DNA of 64,000 nt from positions 1 to 64,000 of the forward strand of contig JAMKCH010051349.1 in NCBI GenBank assembly GCA_023653785.1. Reading direction: 5' to 3'. Positions within the stretch are counted from its first letter, which is position 1. Every line of letters starts with the position of its first letter. The notes under the pieces are model-generated. The model saw nothing but the letters and a program-made list of their open reading frames with translations, was not told where the DNA came from and made no database searches. A program made the position numbers and the translations under genes. The DNA is from Ophioderma brevispina. Lineage: Eukaryota; Echinodermata; Ophiuroidea; Amphilepidida; Ophiodermatidae. Positions 36,763-47,624 of the stretch are shown here, one piece after another.

Positions 36763-37088
36763 TAAAAAAAAAAAAAAAAAAAAGTAAAAAAAAGGTAAAG
36801 GGTAAAGGGGCCGGACCTGTATACAGGAACGGAGTGCCCATCTCTCTTTCGAAGCGATTGGGCCAGACTCCACCATATAATGTTGCTGTAGGGGGTTACC
36901 TCCTCTACAGCGAGTGTTACCTTCCCAACATTGAATAATGCTGGTACCCATTTATACACCTGGGTGGAGAGGAGTAATTAAGGTAAAGTACCTTACTCAA
37001 GGGCACAACACGTTGGCCGCAGTGGGACTCGAACCCACGACCTTTGGATTGCGGGACGAGCGCTCAATCCACTGGACCACACGTGCCC
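36763..37088 (-). mobile_element. tRNA-derived SINE
   Basis: Read on the minus strand from 37088. The tRNA head has an A-box-like TGGTCCAGTGGATTGAG and a perfect B box GGTTCGAGTCC (37035-37025). The body contains gtaaggtactttacctta and ccacccaggtgtataaatg, resembling central domains of deuterostome SINEs, and the element ends in a T-rich homopolymer (A20 on the plus strand, 36764-36783). The head is followed by SINE body rather than tRNA 3' end, so it is not a functional tRNA gene. Confidence 0.8.
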
Positions 37089-37599
37089 ATATAAATTCTA
37101 GTATGTTGTATGAACATTTGTCAGGCTACTCATCTAAACATCACTGCTTCTTGAGAACACAAAGGGTTCATACAGCCTGCAAGCAAAGGCAGCAGAAAAG
37201 TGCCGATCACACTCTTTTATTTAGTTAGTCATATCTCTTGATGTAGGCTAGCTATTATGAGATGAAATAAAACATTTCATGCAACTAACTGTCCTTGCAT
37301 TGAGGATCAAGAAATTCTGAGATGCTGAAAAGTATTTACTTTTAATTTTTTGTTTAAAAAGTATACTTTTTAGATACCCTGCACTTACAAAACTGTGGAA
37401 AATTTCGCCAACCATAATGATTGAGGGCTGCTCATTAAATGACGTTGCGTGACGTCAGAATATTTGAGAAACAGCCAGGTTGTTGAATCATTGGAAATTT
37501 GTATTTAAATGTGTAGAAGCTGCAAAAATTTCCCCACATGCACAATCGTAAGGATAGGTGTAGCAAATAAACCAATCTATCATTGATGGCTACTTTCCC

Positions 37600-37962
37600 G
37601 TCAAAATTGGAATTATGAGTGAAGCTTCAGAGGATGCTCATCCATGCGTATAGGCGTGCGTTCGAGCCCTGTGAGATTCAGCTATCTTGTAATTTCCCTG
37701 GACAAGAAATTAACCGCTTGGTTGTCTCGATTTACCCATGCGATATTTGGGAAGCTGATCCCAGCTGCGATGGTTATCTCGATGTATGTTTGCTGATAAG
37801 GGAAAGCGCTGATCCCGATCTGCTGCATCCCTTGAAATGATGCTAAATGGTTTATGGTATGGTTGGGCCACAGTGATCAGCGACCATTTGTGAAAGCGCT
37901 TTGAGGCCAATAGCATAAGGCGCTATATAAATCTCTGCTATTATTCTGCTATTATTATTTAC
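37600..37962 (+). mobile_element. tRNA-derived SINE with ATT tail
   Basis: A B-box-like gcgttcgagccc lies at 37659-37670. The body contains ttccctggacaagaaattaacc and cccagctgcgatggtta, and the 3' end reads aaggcgctatataaat followed by ATT-type repeats at 37940-37960. That end sequence is shared with CR1/L2-type LINEs, which presumably supplied the mobilising enzyme. Confidence 0.7.
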
Positions 37963-38844
37963 TGCATCATTCCGTATCCAGTTTCTCTCTCTGGCTTTTT
38001 ATCGCTACAGTGTGGTGAGTAATATTTCAAACTTCCTCCTAATCATCTCTCAAACATTTTAGCATAAGTGGACATTTTTTATGGCAAATCGTGAAGGTTT
38101 AACCTCCATACTTGTACCATATTTGCCTTGCATTGGTTGTAATAAACTTGTGGCATTTTCCATTATGATTATGCATAGATTCAACCCTTCAAAAATTTTG
38201 ACTGTTTCTGCATGTCGCCCTGGTTGAAGAAGCCCCGATCGGGAGATATCTTGCACATGGCACGCTATATAATGCTTATTAATTATGCTTGATATTCATC
38301 CTAGCCTGAGTCCCCGGCCCTCACTCATAACTAACAAACATTTCGGATAAGTGCATGTTTTCAAGGACTGAAGGATTTAGCGGATCAGTAAATGAAATTT
38401 CATATGGCTTCAACAGGGATGTTTTCATTGTGCCCTGTAGTACAACATGTGGCCAGCAGAACAGCCCCAGTAGTGTTCAAACAACTATTGCTAACAAAGA
38501 CACTAGTCACCTATCAATTCCAGTAACTGGTTGCTCACTTTCAGATACCTACAACTGCCCTTCAATCCTTTCAACTACTAATATAATGATTACCAGTGCA
38601 ACTGCTCATCACCATTTAATTACAGCAGGTTTCTGCTGGGTTTTGCATTTTGGTAAATAATTATCAGAACCAGGAAGGTGACAAATCACAGTATCCATAA
38701 TGCAGTGGCTCATACAGTCAACATACTGCTAATTAATTCCTAAACAGCTCAAATGACCCAATCCCCAAGGATCATGGTGACCAAATCACACGAAATATGC
38801 AACTATTTTTGTGGAAGCACTTATAAAATGCTAATATAAAAAGC
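37963..38844. other. Downstream flank of the NLR exon
   Basis: No separate gene supported. It should contain the 3' UTR of the NLR gene (minus strand); no canonical AATAAA was obvious close to the stop codon. Confidence 0.4.
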
Positions 38845-41800
38845 TCAATCTTTGTAAAGCTCTGCAAAGCTTGCTCCAAAGTTTTTCTGTATGCCCTGAC
38901 TGTTAATTAACAAATGGGTGATAAAACACCCTTTCTTTGTGCTACAGGTAACATAATCCACTAAGTTGAATTTCCGTATTGATGCACCTGAGCCCACACA
39001 GACTGTTATGATTGCATCCACCTTTCCTGTAACAACCACCTGATTAAGTTCCAGACTCTCAAATGATGGGATACACTCTGCTAATGTCATTAGTGTACTA
39101 GAACCAATGTAACAATTCTTGACACTGACTTTGAGCGGTTTCCACAAGGCCATTGTATTTCTGTTACAAGCACAGAATGAAAATGTCTCAAAGGTGACTA
39201 TATCATCTGATTCAACACCACCAAGTGTTAGTCTTTCAAGTGATGGCAATTTTCTCAATAACAACATTAAATCCTTTTTTTTACACAAAGTGCAAAGGGT
39301 TAACATGCTTTCAGATGCACTACATTCCTTTAGTGTTTTCCATGCCATAGATAGATTGGTTACATCAAATACACCTTTAAAATCGGCATGTAGTATTAGG
39401 CTCTCTGGTCTATGCACTCCTTTAAGTATTGTTATCAGTGTGATGCCATTAATTTTACATTTATTACTACTGAATGCCATGAGTAATTCACATAAAAGTG
39501 AAGTGTTTGCATCTCCCATAATCTGTGTGTCCAAAAACCCTAATATTGCAAGGCTATGCATACCCGCAAGTAATTTCACAAATGTGGTGGCACTGATCTT
39601 ACAATTCTTGATGCTGAAGTCTTTTAGTAGCTCATGCACGACTGCAATGTTTTTATCTGTCTCTCCTATAATCTCTGTGCCATAAAAAGTTAGTTTCTCA
39701 AGACTAAGCATACCCCCAAGCAATTTCACCAATGTGAGGGCACTGATCTTACAATTCTTGATGTTTAAGTCTTTGAGTAGCTCATGTAAGACTGAATTGG
39801 TTTCATATGGATCTCCTTTAATCTCTGTGCCTACAAAATGTAGTCTCTCAAGGCTGAGCATACCCCCAAGCAATTTCACTAATGTGAGGGCACTGATCTT
39901 ACAATTCTCAATGTTGAAGTCTTTGAGTAGCTCACACGAGACTGAAGTTTTTTCATCTGGATCTCCTATAATCTCTGTGCCTACAAAATGTAGTCTCTCA
40001 AGGCTGAGCATACCCCCAAGCAATTTCACTAATGTGAGAGTACTGATCTTACAATCCTTGATGCTGAACTCTTTGAGTAGCTCATGCAAGACTGATGTGT
40101 CTTCTTGCAACTCTCCCGTAATCTTAATCTGACAGAGTGTAATGCTTTCAAGGGAAGGGATTAAACCCAACAAATTCGCAAGTGCGTCTGCCTTGAAATC
40201 TGTGTCTGTACTTTCCTCATTCCTTATTTTCAATTCTGTACATGTTAAACACCGAAGTGATGGCATACGTCCCAATAACCTTATTAGTGTATTGCCACTG
40301 ATATCAATGTTATTAAGCAAAACCATTTTGAGTGATTCCCACAGGACTGATGTGTTTTCTTGAAGCTCTCCTGTAATCTTAATATAACTGAGTGTCATGC
40401 TTTCAAGGGAAGGCATAAAACCCAAGAAATTCACAAGTGCATCGGCCTTGAGATCTGACAACACAGACCTGTATCTATAATTTAGCAGCAGAGTATAATC
40501 AAATTCATGTAGCCACTTAGTATAATCAGATTCATCATTTAGCCTCAACTCACAAATTGTTAAATCAATAATTTTCAACTTGCCATGTGATTTGACATCT
40601 ACATTAACCTCTTGAATTAAATCAACAAAAAGCAGTAGATCATAGGTTCTGAATGAAAGCGCATGTAACAGGTTATCACTGCTGTCTTTTATTTTGAGTT
40701 TTGCTAGATGAGTCAGGATCATTCCAGCAGCATGAATGCTTAGTCCACAACAAAATCTTAACAAATATGCCATGTCATGCTGGTTACTCTCCACTATTTT
40801 TTCTAGATAAAACTGAAACTCAGTAGTGTTATCATTTGCAAGAAAGGCCCAGTAATATCCAGCACAGAATTCATGAAAAGTTTTATGGATAAAAGAAAGA
40901 AATGTTTTATTTCTTCCAACTTCTTCCTTGAATATTAAGCCTATCTTGCATGCAGCTTCTACACAGTTGTTACTTAAAAGTTTGACTTCAAAGCTCAACT
41001 TGCCTTCAAACAGTAACTTCAAAGCAACACATCCAAGTTCTTTCAGAACAGAGTCCATATCCCTCTTGTACTTTTCTTCCCAGTGCTTGTTAAGATATGT
41101 GATTGCCTCTTGGTACAATTTAGTGATGCTATCAGGGAGATCATGATCATTTTCTTGGGCTTCCCAAATGTCACACAGCATGAGGAGGAGAATTGGAAAA
41201 AATGACAATGATCTCAGTACCGGACCTTGACTAATCTTTCTTGACAATGATTCTGCAAGGCCAGGTTTACCAAGAATATTAAAGTATTTCTGGATATACA
41301 CTTGCACACTTATTTCTGAAAATCCAGATAACTGAACATGAACACAATCTGTCAGATATTTTTCACAAAACCTACCAACCATGTGTGGCCTCGTCGTTAC
41401 AATTGCCCAACTCTTCACTAGCAGAGGACTTGCAAGTACTCTATTTTCATCCTCCCATGAATTTGGATACATCTCATCAAATCCATCCACAAGAAAGAGA
41501 CAAAACTCTCCCATTTGGCAAATTACTTTTGCTAGTTCTTTTGGTGTCGCATTAGGTAGAAGTTGATTTTGTATAGCTTGCAGTAAACTCTCTCCAGCTC
41601 TAAAATCCCGCACATCTAAGGTGAACACCAACTGAAAGGTACCCAAAGAATCCACACATCTACTCTTACTTTGATTTGCCCATTGGTAGGAGATTCTTGA
41701 AATCAGACTAGTTTTCCCACTGCCTGCGTATCCACGTAGTAACACATGCCTGCATGCCTCACCTTTATCACTTTTTATCAATAATAAATCCAGGTGAGAT

Positions 41801-41987
41801 TTGAGTTGTTCATCACTTTCTCTGAGTTTTCTATTACCCTCTTTAAGTAATTTCAAATCGACAAAAAGTTCATCGGTGTCAACTAGCGAGTGTCTATCAC
41901 TACCAAACCTTATCTTGTGCCTTGTCTTGGAATATAAGTCCTTCAACTCTTTGCTCCACTCTTGTACTTGAGCCTTAAGTGCTGGAT
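38845..41987 (-). CDS. NLR-type innate immune receptor, large NACHT-LRR exon
   Basis: One intact exon of 1047 codons, the last exon of a cytosolic NLR sensor gene. An acceptor (tttgttttgtttacag) precedes 41987. There is no start codon at the front, so at least one upstream exon must exist. From the N-terminus: a helical linker (residues 1-80, QVQEWSKELKDLYSKTRHK); NACHT with Walker A GYAGSGKT (about 86-93), Walker B FLVDGFDE (about 165-172) and sensor motif TTRP (about 198-201); a C-terminal NACHT part with PDSITKLYQEAI and FIHKTFHEF (about 366-374); and leucine-rich repeats from about 505 to 1040. Between about 637 and 834 are four units of 48-50 residues, each holding two LRR half-units (CKIS.LTLVKLLGGMLSLE), nearly identical to each other. 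NACHT-LRR proteins bind ATP and oligomerise after sensing microbial or stress signals. No effector domain is in this exon; it must lie upstream. All catalytic motifs are present, so the exon looks functional. Confidence 0.92.
39487..40080 (-). repeat. 150-bp tandem repeats inside the NLR LRR region
   Basis: The anchor ttacaattcttgatg recurs at 39599, 39749, 39899 and 40049, exactly 150 bp apart. Each copy adds 50 residues in frame. Similarity between the inner copies is very high, which points to recent unequal crossing-over or gene conversion in the ligand-sensing part. Confidence 0.9.
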
Positions 41988-42855
41988 CTGTAAACAAAAC
42001 AAACAAGAATAAACATTACTAGAATTTCAAAACCCTAGTTATAACTCTTAGTTGCTTTCTATAATAAGTACATACAACAATTAGAGGGTTAATGTCTGCA
42101 TTTTGTTCACTTCTCGTGCATTGGCAAAAATTGTTGCACGCAACTCATTTTGACTGCAATTCATAACTTATGTATATGCGCATACCAATCAAATCTGTTG
42201 TTACATAAATATACGCATATACGACGCAGGTCATTGATATCTCACAAAGACCTCAAATTGTGACATCATGTACTCAACAATGACTCCCTTTTGTGATGTT
42301 TCAAGACTACAGATCCAAATTTGATTAAATGTTATCCCTGAACATGGATTCTGTTGACATTCATGAAATATATCGTGATTACTATGGGACATGACGAGAT
42401 AGTTCATAGCTGAAACACCTCAACTCAAATCTAACTCACTTTACGCTTGCTGAATTTTAGTTCTATTTGCCAATGTATGGTCCCAATTTTCGCCTTTAAT
42501 GGAATAATATAACTGATGAGGATATTATGCAGACCTTGTCTGAACTAGAGGTAGAAGAGGTGGTTTTGAAAATGTAAAACCCAAGACAACTACACTAACA
42601 TGACTGTATCGGCAAATCCAGCAGAGATGGACCTGGATCTACAACTATCCCCTTTACTGGCACACAGCCACAATGAAGAAACAATGCTTTGCAAGTTTGA
42701 TCTCAGAAAACTTGAGGATGACTGCCATGAGAAGCTATGAGAAGAAAATAATGGATACAACTGCTTGGGCTGTGCCCCTTATGAAAAGTGCCAGATTTTT
42801 TCCCCATAATTGCACTTGATCGGTTGTAGACCACCTACCGAGAACGTTTTGAAGG
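41988..42855. other. Probable intron of the NLR gene
   Basis: No coding signal or repeat structure recognised. If the 44.3-kb exon is right, this and the following transposon lie inside one intron of about 2.3 kb. Confidence 0.35.
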
Positions 42856-42857
42856 TG

Positions 42858-43942
42858 TACCATGTGTCCCAAAAAAATGCAACACTTGGTGGCAGGAGCC
42901 ATAAGTTTTGAACAAGAGCATGTGACTATTTATTCTTTGTTGTAAGGTAAGGTGAGACTGTTAGCTAATATTCCTGAAAAGTTCATGCATAAAGGTAGAG
43001 TCTTTTTTTTTAAAGATATGACCCCAACAATCAACCCGCAGAACCCATTTTACAAAAATGAGGAGCTGGTTAATCACAAGACTGGCAATGAAGAAAAGAA
43101 TGGCAAATACAATATTGATTGCAATCAACATTTACTTGCCCAAATTTCTTGCAGAACAACTTCTACTGGGTCAAATGACTGCATTTACATAATTATTATT
43201 TAACTGATAATAATCAAACATTAATTTATTGGTGATAAAATATGTTTGAAGAAGATATAAAACTATGACTAAGTCATAGACAAACTCCACATTAAATAAA
43301 ATGATAAATGCGTTGGGCTGGAACTTGCTTGCTACTGAAAATAATGTTACATTCTCAACTTTATAAAAGTAAAACCTATGTTTTCAACCCAAAACTCAAC
43401 AACAATATCAGTATATTCATTCTGTCATTAAATTTTGGGTTAAGTTAACTCTTTGTGTGCCGTCACAAAATGATGGTGAATGATTAGCTCTAATCCAATG
43501 CAGTCTTATTTGGACAATACGAAGAGTTTGTTGATCATACATTCCTAATTCGATCTTTTAAGTGTGTTAAAATGCATGTTTTTAGCTGTTATTACCAATG
43601 GGAACATTCAAATATTAATTTTTATTGCAGCACCTGTCTTTTAAAAAAGGGGGGGGGAATGGTGGTTGGACTTAGAGATTCATATTGGTGGTTCTGGGTG
43701 CAAAACGTACAGTGCCGTATTTGTAGTTAATAGCGCCTCAATTTGGTTAAATGGGTCCTGCAGGTTACTTGATTTCTGGGGTCATATCTTAAAAAATATT
43801 GACTCTACCTTTATGAAAATTTCAGTGATATAAGCTAACAGTCCCATCTTACCTTACAACAAAGAATAAGTAGTCACATGCTTTTGTTCAAAACTTATGG
43901 CGCCAGCCACCAAGTGTTGCGTTTTTTTTGGGACACACGGTA
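42858..43942. mobile_element. TA-flanked element with about 165-bp inverted repeats
   Basis: TA flanks both ends (42858-42859, 43941-43942). Termini are CCATGTGTCCCAAAAAAATG and, complemented, CCGTGTGTCCCAAAAAAAAC. The inverted arms (about 42860-43025 and 43775-43940) share caacacttggtggc and acaaagaataa blocks. Interior sequence 43010-43400 has a second copy at 62120-62780. The TA duplication suggests Tc1/mariner. It encodes no transposase. Confidence 0.8.
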
Positions 43943-44640
43943 CTGGACAAACAAGTACAAAAGAAAACCGCAAACTTTGTTTTGATCTTGCCCGCTAACG
44001 TAATTGTCCCTATAGGAAACCATGCTTTGATTTTATGTCGTGCATGACAGAAAATACTAAATCTTCATTTTATTACCTAAAGACAGCGTATTTGGCTTAT
44101 TCACTTCAGGTATGAGCTAATACATTGGTAAGCATTCCAAGTATGCAAAAAACCCAGGTTAAAAAAAATTGGGCCCGCTTCTTTCTGGAAATGCCCTCGT
44201 GTCTCTTTAACAGGTGTTTCTAAAGTCAAAAGTACATGCAACCAACAGCATGAGAGTTCCCCACATGCAACCAACAGCAAAGCAAAACAAAAGCTGCATT
44301 TCCACTAACCTTGTTCAAAGCTGTCTGAATCTGAATTATTTCGCCAGCGACAGCAACAGTAATTTTTGACCAAACGGATTGGCAAACTTAACAAATATCA
44401 TAGCTATAGCTATTTTTAGTGTCCAGGTCCCAACACGACTCTCTGCGGTTCTGCAGTTTATAGCTCGGTCAGACAGCCTTGTTCAAATTGTACTGCCATA
44501 TGGGTATATTTTATGAATAACGACTCAATGGCACTTAAGATAGACTTACTGGGATTTTTGGAAGCGATTATCCAATTAAAAATAACAAAATATGTATCTG
44601 TAGCCTACAGCGTGAATGAATTACTGCCCTTTACTGATTG
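43943..44640. other. Flank around the candidate NLR exon
   Basis: Apart from the candidate exon at 44.3 kb nothing is recognised. Confidence 0.3.
44309..44384 (-). CDS. Candidate upstream exon of the NLR gene
   Basis: Read on the minus strand, an open segment ends ..NNSDSDSFEQ followed by a good 5' splice site (AACAAG|GTTAGT). It stops in phase 1, exactly what the NLR exon needs: the split codon G|AT gives D before PALKAQ. Its own acceptor (..gatatttgttaag) is weak. The peptide LVKNYCCCRWRNN resembles the cysteine-rich inner edge of a membrane segment, so a membrane-linked form is conceivable, but no transmembrane exon was found. Confidence 0.3.
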
Positions 44641-45125
44641 ACATTTGCTGCCATATTGAACGCCTATCTTGGATGGTATCTTGCAGATATCAATCAATTT
44701 GATTATGTTATGATATTTAAATTGCTCTAAATCAGTTATAGTGACATACACAAACATGGCAGCTCTTGGCTATATGTATTTTGTCATTTTGGAGCCATCT
44801 TGAATGGTTTATTGATTTGATTATCAAATTGTTGAAAGCTATTCATAATGGTTACAATTATTATACTGATTGGTTACAATTATTATACTGATTGCTAAAG
44901 CATTGGTATATATACCAAGTTACCATTCTACGGTCAAAAATAGATAAATATCAGATGCGTTGTTGTATCGGCGGCCATATTGAATTTCTTAATTAGGTGG
45001 TTAATGAATCACATTTTAATTGGTCACAATGGTTGTTTTGACTTGACAGGCCAAAAAATTACAACTTTTGAGTTAACATATGAGTTTTTAGTGTTTTGGT
45101 GGCCATTTTGAATTTTTGCGTTTCT
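44640..45125. repeat. Degenerate repeats with a 'gccatnttgaat' core
   Basis: gccatattgaac (44650), gccatcttgaatgg (44793), ggccatattgaattt (44972) and ggccattttgaattt (45105) recur at 120-190 bp. A perfect 22-bp duplication (ggttacaattattatactga) lies at 44849-44892. Confidence 0.5.
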
Positions 45126-45269
45126 TCGAAAATGCTCAAGGTTTTTTGTCTGGCATCCATCGGATTCGGATTCAGCAGGAAAACATGGTATAACAAGGTC
45201 CCATGGTCTGTAGTCTGGACTAAAGCGAAGACCACGGAAAATGTATAACCTTACATTTACTGGCATCAT

Positions 45270-45960
45270 GGAATTGAATTCTCATATGCTATAACGTGGG
45301 CCTGGTTTCCTTCGATTTGAACTGCAGACGTGTGCAGGGAATGTGAACAATGGCAAGGTCGTTTGCCTATTGTATTTGTGAAAGCCCATGTAAAATGGCC
45401 CTGTCCAACAATTTTAGTGTGAATAATACTACTTGGGTGACCTGCCGACTAACTGGGTGAAATTGTGAGGCCTTTGTTTGGGCGCAGCGAGCGTTTTCAT
45501 GGGTCACTGGTGACGCTGATAAATTTAGCAGTCTGAACAATGTGTTATGCGGAATAAAGTTCACTTTATTCCATTTAGACTACTGAATTCATACCAGTGG
45601 CTTTAAATGGCACCATCCGGTTGCAGCCCCTATTAGGACAAAGAAACTGTGCACACTGTGCCCATGATGTAAGGGTAGTATATATTGTTTTGAAAACCAC
45701 TTAAATTGAACTACTATCTGAAGTACGAATCTTCGTGCCAGAAAGATAGTCTAAACAAGGAGGTTGCCACCTATAATTAGGGCCGTCGAGAGTAGGTAGA
45801 TGAAAATCGGGGCACCTGCTTTTAGAAAAAAATGCGCACGAAAAACCTCTTAAAGCCAATTTGGATGAAATCATTTAATTTAGAAGTATGGACCATTTTG
45901 ATACAAACTTTTGCTTCTAACATCCAAACGTCTGGAGCGATTTTACTCAAAATTGAGATT
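45270..45960. other. Non-coding stretch, nothing identified
   Basis: No gene or structure recognised. Confidence 0.3.
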
Positions 45961-45964
45961 AAAA

Positions 45965-46450
45965 ATAATGGCTCATTTGCATATTTGTTCTAATTGGCTA
46001 ATAACTACAAAGGTCAACTTCTGCCAGAACCCAATGGCCGAATTTGATGAGACTTGGTATTGGTGTGGTAGTGGATCCAAGTATTACCCATGCAATCTCG
46101 CGTTGTTAAATATGCACATTAATGATTAATTTGCATATCTATTCTGATTGGCCAATAACTAATAAAGGTGAACCTCTACCAGAACCCAACTTCCAAATTC
46201 AATAAAATTATATGAGCTAATTTCCATATCTATTCTGTATGGCTAATAACTACGAAGGTCAACTTCTGCCAGAACCCAATGTCTGATTTTGATGAGACTT
46301 GGTATGTGTATAGTAGTGGACCCAGGTATTACCCATCCAATCTCGCATTGCTAAATGTAGATATTAATGAGCTAATATGCATATTTGTTCTGATTGGCTG
46401 ATAACATAAATTGCTGCGGTGACTCTGATGAAACTTGGTATTCAGGTAGT
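45965..46450. repeat. Tandem repeats with 'ttgcatat..ttctgattggc' core
   Basis: Four diverged units starting near 45970, 46127, 46214 and 46368 share gcatatttgttctgattggctaataac, aaggtcaacttctgccagaaccc and gatgagacttggtat blocks. Complete units are about 155 bp; the second is shortened to about 87 bp. Confidence 0.75.
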
Positions 46451-46575
46451 GGTCGAAGGCGGCCCATGGGTTATATTCCATGAATATTGAGTGCGCGAAA
46501 GCAGAAACTGCGAATTCCTAATTGTTTTGTTGGTTTAAAAAAAACATGTTTGTTATATTTTGTTTGTTTGTTTTT

Positions 46576-46694
<119 letters not shown>

Positions 46695-46861
46695 ATTTTT
46701 CCAAGGCCGCATTAACTACCCAGTCCGCCTCTGGTAAGAGAGTGTAGAACAAGACTACATTTCCACACGAGATTTCCTCACACAACAGTTGTCCGGTGTA
46801 GTCTGTGTCACAGACTGTGAAAGATTTGATCTAAACTGGTACTGCGCGAGAGATTAACGTT

Positions 46862-47187
46862 CACATCAAATCGTCCAATACCCTGATGCAATTTAAGAAA
46901 AATCTTAAAACATATCTGTTTGACGATGCTTTTAAAAAATTGTAATGTTATTTATTTTCTGATTGTATTTAGGTTGTTCATGATGTATTATATTATGTGT
47001 GTCTATTTAATGCAGCATTTTATCATTTCATATGTTTGTGTAATTTTAAAATTGTTTATGATGTATATATCTTTTTAATAATGGTTTTGGATGTTAAATT
47101 GTTAAGTTATATTGTATTTGCGCCTTGAGCGCCTTTCTTTGGCGGATATGTGCGCTTTATAAATTATCATTATTATTATTATTAACG
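46862..47187 (+). mobile_element. 5'-truncated LINE 3' end with target duplication
   Basis: The 5' part encodes the last residues of a LINE ORF2 (NTLMQFKKNLKTYLFDDAF then a stop). The 3' part reads gcgctttataaattatcatt and ends in (ATT)n, typical of CR1/L2 tails. The flanks taacgtt (46856-46862) and taacgtt (about 47182-47190) form a target duplication. The uninterrupted target is visible in the paralogous repeat at 7710. Confidence 0.75.
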
Positions 47188-47190
47188 TTA

Positions 47191-47620
47191 TCAGTCCATT
47201 ATAGAGAATGTCTGTAAATTAAACTAAATCTCAAATATCTCCAGAAAACAAAAGGGTTCTATGGATGTTTTTGCATCAGAGGGGCCGTTACTTTGTTTTG
47301 TTTTGAACACGTACCGTAATTGGGTCTGAACCTATAGAACCTAGCGAGAAAATTGAACATTTTTATTGGATACTTCGGTACTCACAAACACGAAAGGTGA
47401 ACACGTAATTATTGAATTATGCTTAAGAACTGCTGGAGAGGCACAAAATGGGGGTCTTAAGGGCCGAACATACCTGTACTTTTTTCTATGTCAGTGCCCC
47501 CAGGACTACACAGGCTACAGGCTACTATAGTTGCTTGTATTTATTTTTAAATGCTGTTTGACTGGTCTGTGACCTTGTGGTTTTAATATCAATGAGTATG
47601 AAATTAGGGGGAGAAGTAAA
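47191..47620. other. Non-coding stretch, nothing identified
   Basis: The first 60 bp continue the repeat interrupted by the LINE fragment. The rest is unassigned. Confidence 0.3.
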
Positions 47621-47624
47621 GAAC

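Noticed and set aside
37010..37088. Possible tRNA gene on the minus strand
   Set aside because: Good B box, but the sequence continues into a SINE body and an acceptor stem cannot be closed convincingly.
39119..40363. Plus-strand open frames of 73-188 codons
   Set aside because: They lie antisense to the NLR leucine-rich repeats and repeat with the 150-bp period; the minus strand is the coding one.
41988..42006. Apparent N-terminus MFVLFT of the NLR
   Set aside because: These codons start at TTG and translate the polypyrimidine tract and AG of the 3' splice site; the real exon starts at 41987.
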